NCBI GenBank assembly: GCA_964347995.1 | Contig: CAYGBA010000051.1 | Location: 1 to 11,147 of the forward strand | Direction: 5' to 3' | Source of the DNA: GCA-020348365 sp964347995 | GTDB lineage: Archaea; Thermoproteota; Bathyarchaeia; Bathyarchaeales; Bathyarchaeaceae | DNA length: 11,147 bases | Part shown: positions 1 to 4,575 of the stretch, one piece after another | How positions within the stretch are numbered: position 1 is the first letter of the stretch | Layout of the letters: each line of letters begins with the position of its first letter | Notes under the pieces: generated by a model | Told to the model about the DNA's origin: nothing | What the model saw: the letters and a program-made list of their open reading frames with translations, nothing else | Databases searched by the model: none | Position numbers and translations under genes: made by a program

Positions 1-50
1 GTTATGTTGGTGAGATTCTGGTTGATGAAGAGCATTGGGAGGCGGTTGGA

Positions 51-263
51 TTGAAAATCAGTGCTAGAAATCGGCTAAAGGGAATCGTGAGAGAGGTGAA
101 GAAGGGGGAAGTTGCCTCAAAGGTCAAGATTGAGATAAGCGCACCTATGGTAATAACCGCGCTGATATCGCGAGAGGCGGTTGAGCAGCTAGACATAAGA
201 GCCGGAGACAGCGTGGAAGCTGTAATCAAAGCCACAGAAGTCATGATCGCCAAAGAGAAATAG
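51..263 (+). CDS. Mop/TOBE-domain molybdate-binding protein
   Basis: A 70-residue protein that is almost entirely one Mop-type TOBE domain. It opens with the signature MKISARNRLKG and ends with AGDSVEAVIKATEVMIAK, the conserved halves of molbindin and ModE/ModC C-terminal domains. Such domains oligomerise and bind molybdate or tungstate oxyanions in the cytoplasm for storage or regulation. I chose the TTG at 51 because GGGAGG at 37-42 sits 8 bases before it. The reading frame, however, stays open to the left edge (YVGEILVDEEHWEAVG precedes it), so this could be the C-terminal domain of a larger regulator whose N-terminus lies outside the window. A molybdopterin oxidoreductase gene lies 2 kb away, so a role in molybdate supply is a reasonable inference. 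The family call is firm; the start is not. Confidence 0.8.
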   Translation: MKISARNRLKGIVREVKKGEVASKVKIEISAPMVITALISREAVEQLDIRAGDSVEAVIKATEVMIAKEK

Positions 264-278
264 CAAGCTTAACAACGA

Positions 279-304
279 TTTCCCTTTTTCTTTACCCATT
301 TTTT
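279..304 (+). terminator. Poly-T terminator after the TOBE gene
   Basis: Several T tracts (279-281, 285-289, 291-293, 299-304) begin 16 bases after the TOBE stop codon with no strong hairpin. This is the usual form of archaeal intrinsic termination. It lies in the 40-base gap between two convergent genes. Confidence 0.5.
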
Positions 305-429
305 CACCGCCTTTCAGTTTTTGCGGGGACAAATTCTCTTCCGCAGACGGTACAGAACCACTGATCTAGCACGCGACGCACGGAATAGTGCTGGCAGTTC
401 TGTTGTTTTCTATCTGGTTGTGGTTCCAT
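304..429 (-). CDS. 41-residue zinc-ribbon microprotein
   Basis: An ATG at 429-427 opens a 41-codon frame ending at TGA 306-304. The peptide carries C12-x-H14, then 11 residues, then C26-x2-C29 followed by GREF. This matches the C-x-H...C-x2-C-G layout of the tiny zinc-finger proteins common in archaea, which probably bind one zinc and act through nucleic-acid or protein contacts. The basic C-terminus (AKTERR) fits nucleic-acid binding. AGAGG (446-442) lies 12 bases before the ATG, and a TATA-like box (480-487) lies about 50 bases before it, so the gene appears to have its own promoter. A longer plus-strand frame (321-605, TTG start) overlaps it but encodes a low-complexity, family-less product, so I rejected that frame. 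I can assign no specific function. Confidence 0.55.
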   Translation of the reverse strand: MEPQPDRKQQNCQHYSVRRVLDQWFCTVCGREFVPAKTERR

Positions 430-479
430 ATTTTTTCATTTCCTCTTGGTTCAGCGCAAGATTTGAGATGCTGACTTAC

Positions 480-487
480 AATATAAG
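480..487 (-). promoter_or_regulatory. TATA-like box for the zinc-ribbon gene
   Basis: On the minus strand this reads CTTATATT, 51-58 bases before the ATG. That predicts a transcription start near 455 and a leader of roughly 25 bases containing AGAGG. The distance fits archaeal promoters. Confidence 0.4.
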
Positions 488-488
488 T

Positions 489-506
489 GGCTCGGAAAAA
501 GGAGCC
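489..506. repeat. Inverted repeat GGCTC-N8-GAGCC beside the TATA box
   Basis: Perfect 5-bp arms (489-493 and 502-506) lie just upstream of the minus-strand TATA-like box, where a BRE or regulator site would be. The inner sequence also begins a near-perfect tandem repeat of CGGAAAAAGGAG, continuing to about 516. An operator is possible. Confidence 0.3.
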
Positions 507-753
507 GAAAAAGGAGAGGAAATTTGTTTATCGGCGATTTTCTACCTTTTTTTCCGCCAATTGTCAAACATCGTCAGGATAACTTCGAACGAGGAATCAA
601 ATTAGTATTGTAGAAGGTTTCTAGATTCTCATTCGTGAGGCAACCGGCATAAGTGAAGCGAAATATTTCGGTGATTTCTTCCCCCTTATTCTTAATTGTC
701 GGTATGGCTCTCCAGATACTTGCTCTCCCGGGTTAAGAGATTAGATGGTTCCC
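507..753. other. Stretch without a supportable gene
   Basis: I find no convincing gene on either strand here. Visible features are a T7 run on the plus strand near 547 and a perfect 12-bp AT-rich palindrome CGAAATATTTCG at 659-670. With the promoter region of the zinc-ribbon gene it forms a gene-free stretch of about 320 bases. Confidence 0.4.
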
Positions 754-955
754 TCAGGCCAGTTTGGGCTCCAGCAGCTCTAGGGCCCTGAACAGTCTGT
801 CTCTGAGTTCCGTTATACCTGGGCTCCAGTAGTGCCTTACGAATATGCTCTCTCCCACTCTCCCATGGAGAGAGATCTACCTCCTCCTTCATCAGCTCAT
901 GATTCAGCATGAAAGTTCCACGGTAGTCCCTCAGCTCATCTCTTCTAATTCTCAT
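754..955 (-). pseudogene. Frameshifted remnant of a small gene
   Basis: An ATG at 955-953 starts MRIRRDELRDYRGTF and reads well to SGREHIR near 842. The frame then decays into Gln/Gly/Arg-rich filler. In the neighbouring frame, a protein-like sequence (RHYWSPGITELRDRLF, ending ELLEPKLA and a stop at 756-754) begins at the same point. Removing one base in the CGTAAGG stretch (about 835-841) joins the two into a coherent 66-residue, charged, helix-rich protein. The start overlaps the stop of an upstream frame by ATGA, as in operons. I therefore read it as a real gene broken by an insertion, or as a sequencing error. I do not recognise the family. Confidence 0.45.
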
Positions 956-1047
956 TTCCTGCCTCTTGAAATCTGTATACAATCAATGACTTTGGAATGT
1001 TCAACATTCTCTAGGGATACTATGTTTTCTTCGGTCGAGTATAGTTG
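952..1047 (-). pseudogene. C-terminal remnant of the gene upstream of the frameshifted ORF
   Basis: A 31-codon open frame follows an in-frame TAG (1050-1048) and ends at TGA 954-952, overlapping the next ATG by four bases. It reads STEENIVSLENVEHSKVID then CIQISRGRK, has no usable start, and looks like the tail of a gene whose beginning is lost or out of frame. I do not recognise the family. The support is the coding-like composition plus the ATGA coupling. Confidence 0.3.
995..1009. repeat. 15-bp palindrome GAATGTT-C-AACATTC
   Basis: Perfect 7-bp arms around a single base, typical of a dimeric regulator site. It lies inside the remnant frame, about 150 bases before the ASCH gene. Function unknown. 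Confidence 0.3.
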
Positions 1048-1119
1048 CTAGTAGTGATGAACAGGACTTAGAGAATGGCCTTTAGTCTCTATCTTGTTTT
1101 GAGATTCACAAGATTCTAG

Positions 1120-1136
1120 TCATGCCGTTGGCATGA
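1120..1136 (+). repeat. Hairpin TCATGCC-GTT-GGCATGA before the ASCH gene
   Basis: Perfect 7-bp arms with a 3-base loop end 21 bases before the preferred ATG (1158) and 3 bases before the alternative ATG (1140). As RNA it could form a stem in the leader; as DNA it is a candidate operator. It argues against the 1140 start, because the hairpin would occupy the ribosome site. Confidence 0.45.
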
Positions 1137-1157
1137 ACAATGTGTGTGAGTGATAGA

Positions 1158-1502
1158 ATGAGAGGCTTACTCATTGAACAGCCCCATCTTGATAATATCT
1201 TGAATGGTCTGAAGACAGTACGGATAGGAACTGGGAATACAAACATTAGAGATCATGTCGCTCTCTGTTACAACGGCCACATCCATGGATTTGCCAAGAT
1301 CGTTGACAGCTATCAAGTCCCCAGAACTCAACTACTTACTCCTAAGTGGGAAAAGAAACACAGAGCCATACAATTCTTGCTAAATGGTCCTTATGCTAAC
1401 AGAAAAGTTCTCTGGATATGGGAACTAAGCCACATTGAGAAGCTGAAATATCCGATCCCCTATACTCATCCGAAAAGAGCACGAATATGGATAAATGTCT
1501 AG
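1158..1502 (+). CDS. ASCH-domain (PUA-fold) protein
   Basis: The 114-residue product begins MRGLLIEQPHLDNILNGLKT, the hallmark start of ASCH domains with the G-x-K-T loop at 17-20. It ends with PIPYTHPKRARIW (100-111), the conserved closing strand of the same family. ASCH domains adopt a PUA-like beta-barrel. They are thought to bind RNA or modified nucleosides, and one bacterial member hydrolyses N4-acetylcytidine. The protein is a stand-alone domain of normal length. I prefer ATG 1158, because the family starts there and GTGAT, complementary to part of the anti-Shine-Dalgarno, lies just before it. ATG 1140 would add MCVSDR. Its stop codon overlaps the stop of a minus-strand ORF. Substrate unknown. 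Confidence 0.7.
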   Translation: MRGLLIEQPHLDNILNGLKTVRIGTGNTNIRDHVALCYNGHIHGFAKIVDSYQVPRTQLLTPKWEKKHRAIQFLLNGPYANRKVLWIWELSHIEKLKYPIPYTHPKRARIWINV

Positions 1503-1651
1503 TTCCCAAGTTTCTCACATCTTCTAGGTTCATAAACACAGAATACTTCTGCGACTGGAACCAGTCTTCCATAAGTCACAAAAACGCGAAGCGATATTAG
1601 TCCCTTTTCTCTGATTTCGGTATTCCTACCCATGCATATATGCAGTTCCAT
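1499..1651 (-). CDS. Unrecognised small ORF after the cytochrome b-like gene
   Basis: This is a 50-codon frame from ATG 1651 to TAG 1501-1499. The open frame extends upstream to 1708, beginning immediately after the TGA-TAA double stop of the cytochrome gene and in the same frame. The upstream part (HSNPTGVRVYRRKRS) is also protein-like but has no canonical start. The product alternates charged and hydrophobic residues (LISLRVFVTYGRLVPVAEVF), suggesting beta strands, with three cysteines in the ATG-initiated form. It could be the third gene of the molybdoenzyme unit, or a remnant fused or read through from it. Its end overlaps the ASCH stop. No family recognised; the ribosome site is weak. 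Confidence 0.3.
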   Translation of the reverse strand: MELHICMGRNTEIREKGLISLRVFVTYGRLVPVAEVFCVYEPRRCEKLGN

Positions 1652-1711
1652 GGAACGTTTTCTTCTGTAGACTCTGACACCAGTTGGGTTGCTATGTTTT
1701 GACTCTAATTA

Positions 1712-1984
1712 TCAAAGAATCTTATGTGCTAGTCCCGCCCTATCCTTTCTTACTGCTGAATAAATTTGTATAATCGGCCTAAAAAGAAGATGTATACTCA
1801 ACAATGCTAAGAATGGCACCAATAGGTTTGCATGGATGTTCAAAGCGAAACTCTTGCTTAGTAGTCCAAATGTTAAGCGTTCGGTAATTCGAGATTGCGT
1901 AATACCCAATCCTGTGAGAAGGTAAACTATCGTCACCGCATATAACGTCCAATCAATTACCCTTCTAACCGAGTTCTGATTCAT
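1712..1984 (-). CDS. Two-helix cytochrome b-like membrane subunit
   Basis: A 90-residue protein with two hydrophobic segments, about residues 9-28 and 48-68. The second carries two histidines 14 residues apart (H51 in NIHANLL, H65 in SIHLLFRP), the spacing used by cytochrome b-type helices to bind hemes on both faces of a membrane. It resembles the short DUF4405-like cytochrome b proteins. The gene starts 39 bases after the molybdopterin oxidoreductase gene on the same strand, so it is probably the membrane electron-transfer partner of that enzyme, analogous to MsrQ with MsrP. At two helices it is much smaller than MsrQ, so it would need to oligomerise to form a heme-binding bundle. It ends with tandem TGA-TAA stops. 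No strong ribosome site precedes the ATG. Heme binding is inferred. Confidence 0.6.
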   Translation of the reverse strand: MNQNSVRRVIDWTLYAVTIVYLLTGLGITQSRITERLTFGLLSKSFALNIHANLLVPFLALLSIHLLFRPIIQIYSAVRKDRAGLAHKIL

Positions 1985-2023
1985 TTTATGTTACTTTTCG
2001 ATTCTGTTTTTGAAGAAAAACTC

Positions 2024-2695
2024 TCAGGGCAAATCCGCATCGTTAGAAAAGCCCCGGCTTTCCCAATATCCTCGGTAGTCTACATTGTCAGACAGTCTAA
2101 TTTCGGTTATCCATTTTATCCACTTGTAGCCATACTTGCTCTCCGCTACAAGCTGGAAAGGAAAGCCTCTCTCAGGTGGAAGAACTACACCATTCATTTT
2201 GTAGGCCATTAGTATGTCATTATTGATTATGTAGTCTAGTGGCAACGAGGTGGAATACCCATCATAGGCATAAAATATTACTACCTTATCCCCTGAGTCA
2301 ACTCCAGCCGCTTCTATCAGATCCTTAACCAAGACACCTTCCCACAGTATGGTAACCTCCCAACCCTCTACACAATGCAGTGTGACAACCTTCTCGAAAA
2401 GCTGATGATTCCCAATGACATCGCCATATGTGTATTCTATCTCATTATTCACACGACCAGTTACAACGAGCCTGTAGCTTTCGTTATCTATGAACTGAGG
2501 CCCTTTGATCGAGTTCTCTCTGAAATCATCTATTGACGAGAGCCTTTGCCCTTCGTATTCTCTAATTTCTACGGATCCCAGTGTACTTGTTCCATTTGTC
2601 GTTTCATTCCTCCAAACCGCACTACCAACAAAAACAACTGCTACAACCATCCAAAGCAACAAGACTACAAAGAAAAGAGATTTTTTTCCATACAT
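2024..2695 (-). CDS. Membrane-anchored sulfite-oxidase-type molybdopterin oxidoreductase
   Basis: The 223-residue product has an N-terminal membrane anchor (about 7-27) followed by a sulfite oxidase/MsrP-type molybdopterin domain. The family's molybdenum-ligating cysteine is C108 in TLHCVEGWEV. Other landmarks are LVKDLIEAAGV (122-132), MNGVVLPPERGFPFQL (167-182) and YGYKWIKWITEI (188-199), ending with the usual GYWESRGF. It should sit outside the membrane and oxidise or reduce an unknown small substrate, passing electrons to the adjacent cytochrome b-like protein. It has no twin-arginine pair (it starts MYGKKS), whereas bacterial MsrP is Tat-exported. It also lacks the extra C-terminal dimerisation domain of true sulfite oxidases. 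GAGGG lies 12 bases before the ATG. The family is clear; the substrate is not. Confidence 0.85.
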   Translation of the reverse strand: MYGKKSLFFVVLLLWMVVAVVFVGSAVWRNETTNGTSTLGSVEIREYEGQRLSSIDDFRENSIKGPQFIDNESYRLVVTGRVNNEIEYTYGDVIGNHQLFEKVVTLHCVEGWEVTILWEGVLVKDLIEAAGVDSGDKVVIFYAYDGYSTSLPLDYIINNDILMAYKMNGVVLPPERGFPFQLVAESKYGYKWIKWITEIRLSDNVDYRGYWESRGFSNDADLP

Positions 2696-2720
2696 CGCTG
2701 AAATTTTCCCTCATAAAAGT

Positions 2721-2734
2721 ATGACGTATGTCAT
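2721..2734. promoter_or_regulatory. Operator-like palindrome ATGAC-GTAT-GTCAT
   Basis: Perfect 5-bp arms lie 26-39 bases before the molybdoenzyme ATG, between the predicted TATA box and start of transcription. Repressor sites often occupy that position. It contains the half-site ATGTCA (2728-2733), which recurs exactly 30 bp away in the next palindrome. Confidence 0.4.
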
Positions 2735-2736
2735 GT

Positions 2737-2744
2737 TAATATTT
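2737..2744 (-). promoter_or_regulatory. TATA-like box for the molybdoenzyme gene
   Basis: On the minus strand this reads AAATATTA, about 42-49 bases before the ATG at 2695, placing the transcript start near 2712-2718. It is flanked on both sides by palindromes sharing a half-site. Confidence 0.4.
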
Positions 2745-2757
2745 GTTTTGGAATTAA

Positions 2758-2772
2758 ATGTCACATTGACAT
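2758..2772. promoter_or_regulatory. Operator-like palindrome ATGTCA-CAT-TGACAT
   Basis: Perfect 6-bp arms with a 3-base centre lie just upstream of the predicted TATA box on the minus strand. The half-site matches the one at 2728-2733, 30 bp (about three helical turns) away. The pair resembles binding sites for one dimeric regulator of the molybdoenzyme unit. Confidence 0.45.
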
Positions 2773-2855
2773 CTGATTTTAACAAACTGTAACTTCTTCA
2801 TTCTATAATCTCGCATAGCTGAAAAGAAGGAATAGTTGATCGATAGGGATCCAAG

Positions 2856-3773
2856 CTATCGTGTGTGTACAAATTTGTCCTTTTGAACCACAATCTTGTA
2901 GACTATTCTCTCGTCCGTAGATGGCTTCTCCGGGAACGTTTGGGCAGTGATTTCGATGTATTTGCCAGCAACGCCAGTAACCAGTTTTTTGTACAGGATC
3001 TCCTCCACTTGGAAGACTCCGGCGGAGTTGGTCATTTTGATCCTTATGCCTATGGGTTTTTCCTTTCCCTTTGTTATCTCAACCTCTCCTATAGACATGG
3101 CGGAGACGCAGTGGATGTTCACATTTCCCATCTCATAGGGCGTGCGTCCTCTTCCTTTTGTCATGTCTGTGCCATCAGCGACCTTTAGCACGCTGGCCTC
3201 TAGGGTATAGCTTTGTGTGTCTTCCATATGGGTGTAAATACAGTGCAATATGAAGCCCCGAATCATGCCCCGTTTCCGCTCATCGGGGTATATCGGGGTC
3301 AACACCTTGTCCAGTATTGGTATTGCCAATATTTCGCTATGCAAATTATGGTTCGGCCGGTTAACCTGGTTCCCTATGTCATGTAAGAGCCCAGATAACA
3401 GAATTATGAGGTAGGCGTCGTCCACATCCTCACTCTCGACAGGGTTCCCCGACTCCGAAGTTTCTTGTGATGCCTTGAGGATGTCCGGTTTCACCCCAGC
3501 CTCAAGTAGCAAGTCGAGCATTCTCAAGGCGTTGGCCGTCACGATCTTCGCATGAATGTCGCCGTGGGCGTTATATCCCATCTTGGTTACCGCAATATAG
3601 TCAGACATATCCCACTGAGCCGACATAAAGGAATCATCACGAAGTTGAATCCAAGCTGTTTGTGCCTTTGGATATTTAGAGACAACATTGTCGATGATTT
3701 CCTCAGATTGTTTCAGCAACGATGCGTCAAGGGTCTCTCGCCACTGACAGATATCTTTTGACGATAAAATCAT
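2856..3773 (-). CDS. HD-domain metal-dependent phosphohydrolase
   Basis: A 305-residue cytoplasmic protein with the HD signature spread over residues 70-200. A first histidine lies in AHGDIHA (H70/H74), the HD pair is SGLLHDIGNQ (H131-D132), additional histidines are in NHNLHSE (142/145), and the final aspartate is in VLKVADGTDM (D200). These ligands bind two metals that hydrolyse phosphoesters, typically nucleotides or cyclic nucleotides. After KVADGTDMTKGRGRTP, which resembles a group of archaeal HD phosphohydrolases, comes a beta-rich C-terminal region (about 215-305) of unknown role. I chose ATG 3773: GGAGGTGA (3783-3776) is perfectly placed for it, while the GTG six bases earlier lies inside that site. 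It is followed, after 160 bases with their own promoter, by the molybdoenzyme gene. Substrate unknown. Confidence 0.8.
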   Translation of the reverse strand: MILSSKDICQWRETLDASLLKQSEEIIDNVVSKYPKAQTAWIQLRDDSFMSAQWDMSDYIAVTKMGYNAHGDIHAKIVTANALRMLDLLLEAGVKPDILKASQETSESGNPVESEDVDDAYLIILLSGLLHDIGNQVNRPNHNLHSEILAIPILDKVLTPIYPDERKRGMIRGFILHCIYTHMEDTQSYTLEASVLKVADGTDMTKGRGRTPYEMGNVNIHCVSAMSIGEVEITKGKEKPIGIRIKMTNSAGVFQVEEILYKKLVTGVAGKYIEITAQTFPEKPSTDERIVYKIVVQKDKFVHTR

Positions 3774-3775
3774 AC

Positions 3776-3783
3776 TCACCTCC
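3776..3783 (-). promoter_or_regulatory. Strong Shine-Dalgarno that fixes the HD gene start
   Basis: GGAGGTGA on the minus strand is a full match to the 16S rRNA 3' end, two bases before ATG 3773 (core GGAGG five bases further up). It shows that this organism uses leadered, Shine-Dalgarno-dependent starts. Confidence 0.7.
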
Positions 3784-3874
3784 CTTCCTTTGACTTATAT
3801 TACATGTATGCAACTTCTACTAGAGATTTGAGCCCCAAACCCAAACATAAACACACAAAAAGATTCAACAAAGC

Positions 3875-3894
3875 TGCAGTTATCTATGCAGTTA
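3875..3894 (+). repeat. Direct repeat TGCAGTTA, 12-bp period
   Basis: TGCAGTTA occurs at 3875-3882 and 3887-3894, separated by four bases, in the divergent space between the HD gene and the ABM-like gene. It could be a regulator site or chance. The rest of 3784-4004 holds only a 36-codon ORF (3901-4011) that I do not support. Confidence 0.2.
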
Positions 3895-4004
3895 CACAGA
3901 ATGTTTTGTTTTGAAGACTATGACCGCAGTAGTGTCGCTACCATTGCTGAAATAGATGGTATATCCAACATTTATCACCTAAACGAGAAGATTAGAGGAA
4001 GTGA

Positions 4005-4046
4005 ATATTAAAAGATAACAGATGGAAGTATATTCCCTAAGGAGGT
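4005..4046 (+). promoter_or_regulatory. Promoter and ribosome site of the ABM-like gene
   Basis: A TATA-like ATATTAAA (4005-4012) lies 42-49 bases before the CTG at 4054. AAGGAGGT (4039-4046), a near-perfect Shine-Dalgarno, leaves 8 bases between GGAGG and that CTG. Together they place a short leader exactly in front of the protein-like frame. Confidence 0.5.
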
Positions 4047-4053
4047 AGTTGAA

Positions 4054-4347
4054 CTGTTTATTGTAACCTATTCCTATAAGGTACTCGAGAATGAGGTAAA
4101 TCAATGTCTTGACATACAGAGAAGAGTTAAGGAAATCTATTGCCAACATGGATGCATAGGCTATGAGGTGTTCAAAAGCGATGACGGCTATTGGCTGGAA
4201 ATCAACAAATTCGATGACAAAGAACACTATGAGAAAGTCGAGAAAGCTGTAGGCTCAGACCCGGAGATAGAGATTCTATGGAAAAAATTCTGTTCTATCG
4301 TGGAAAGAGAGAAGATAGCTACCGTGAAATATGAGAAAATCCTCTGA
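4054..4347 (+). CDS. ABM-like dimeric alpha/beta-barrel protein with probable CTG start
   Basis: A 97-residue protein reading (M)FIVTYSYKVLENEV at the N-terminus. Mid-protein are GCIGYEVFKSDDGYWLEINKF (33-53) and DDKEHYEKV (54-62). This strand-helix-strand pattern, with a G-x-GYEVF-type strand and a closing [WL]-E-x-x-x-F-D-D motif, resembles antibiotic-biosynthesis-monooxygenase-like and related ferredoxin-fold proteins, which act as small dimeric enzymes or ligand binders. The frame has no ATG, GTG or TTG before residue 39. The CTG at 4054 is 8 bases after a near-perfect Shine-Dalgarno and begins exactly where the family's first strand should. Either CTG is the start, or an ATG was mutated and the gene is silenced. 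It ends 21 bases from a convergent small gene. The family call is moderate. Confidence 0.55.
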   Translation: MFIVTYSYKVLENEVNQCLDIQRRVKEIYCQHGCIGYEVFKSDDGYWLEINKFDDKEHYEKVEKAVGSDPEIEILWKKFCSIVEREKIATVKYEKIL

Positions 4348-4368
4348 TCTAACAAGCTGTGACTTTCT

Positions 4369-4524
4369 TCATTTTCGCAGGGTAGGAATGAAATAGACTA
4401 TGACCGCAACGATCACCATAGCAATTGATGTCAGCCATATCCATCCTGACCTAAAGTAGCTATTTAGAAACAGCAAGGCTACCACGAAGAACATCAGGAT
4501 GGTTGCAATCGTCCGAATCTGCAG
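4369..4524 (-). CDS. Small two-helix membrane protein with probable CTG start
   Basis: A 51-codon frame with two clean membrane segments, about residues 4-23 (TIATILMFFVVALLFLNSYF) and 28-46 (WIWLTSIAMVIVAVIVYFI), ending PTLRK. The only ATG that keeps both helices is at 4494 and cuts into the first helix. The CTG at 4524 gives (M)QIR before it, a normal positive N-terminus. GGGGG (4537-4533) lies 8 bases before that CTG, the same spacing as in the convergent neighbour. A TATA-like TTTATTAA (4575-4568) lies 44-51 bases before it. An in-frame TAG bounds the frame upstream. Family and function are unknown. The hydrophobic pattern supports a real protein; the start is an inference. Confidence 0.45.
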   Translation of the reverse strand: MQIRTIATILMFFVVALLFLNSYFRSGWIWLTSIAMVIVAVIVYFIPTLRK

Positions 4525-4567
4525 AGCTACAACCCCCGTCTAGAACATTCATATGTACTATTACAGG

Positions 4568-4575
4568 TTAATAAA
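4568..4575 (-). promoter_or_regulatory. TATA-like box for the small membrane protein
   Basis: The minus strand reads TTTATTAA, 44-51 bases before the CTG at 4524, the right distance for a leader of about 20-25 bases. Confidence 0.35.

Noticed and set aside
321..605. 94-codon plus-strand ORF from a TTG
   Set aside because: No family features, odd composition, and it lies opposite the better-supported zinc-ribbon gene and its promoter.
845..1051. 68-codon plus-strand ORF
   Set aside because: Antisense to the coherent frames of the decayed gene pair; low-complexity Ser/Leu-rich product with no ribosome site.
1055..1061. GTGATGA resembling a C box of a C/D guide RNA
   Set aside because: No matching D or D' CTGA boxes at the required spacing and no flanking stem.
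2842..2860. Stem GATAG-N9-CTATC around the HD gene stop as a terminator
   Set aside because: Only five base pairs and not followed by a clear T run in the minus-strand direction.
3901..4011. 36-codon ORF before the ABM-like gene, in the same frame
   Set aside because: No ribosome site or recognisable features; the TATA-like box of the next gene overlaps its end.
3979..4227. 82-codon minus-strand hydrophobic ORF
   Set aside because: Antisense shadow of the ABM-like gene, whose frame is more protein-like and has a strong Shine-Dalgarno.
3915..4412. 14-base repeat AGACTATGACCGCA near 3916 and 4398
   Set aside because: A single 14-mer match in 11 kb is compatible with chance, and the flanks align poorly.
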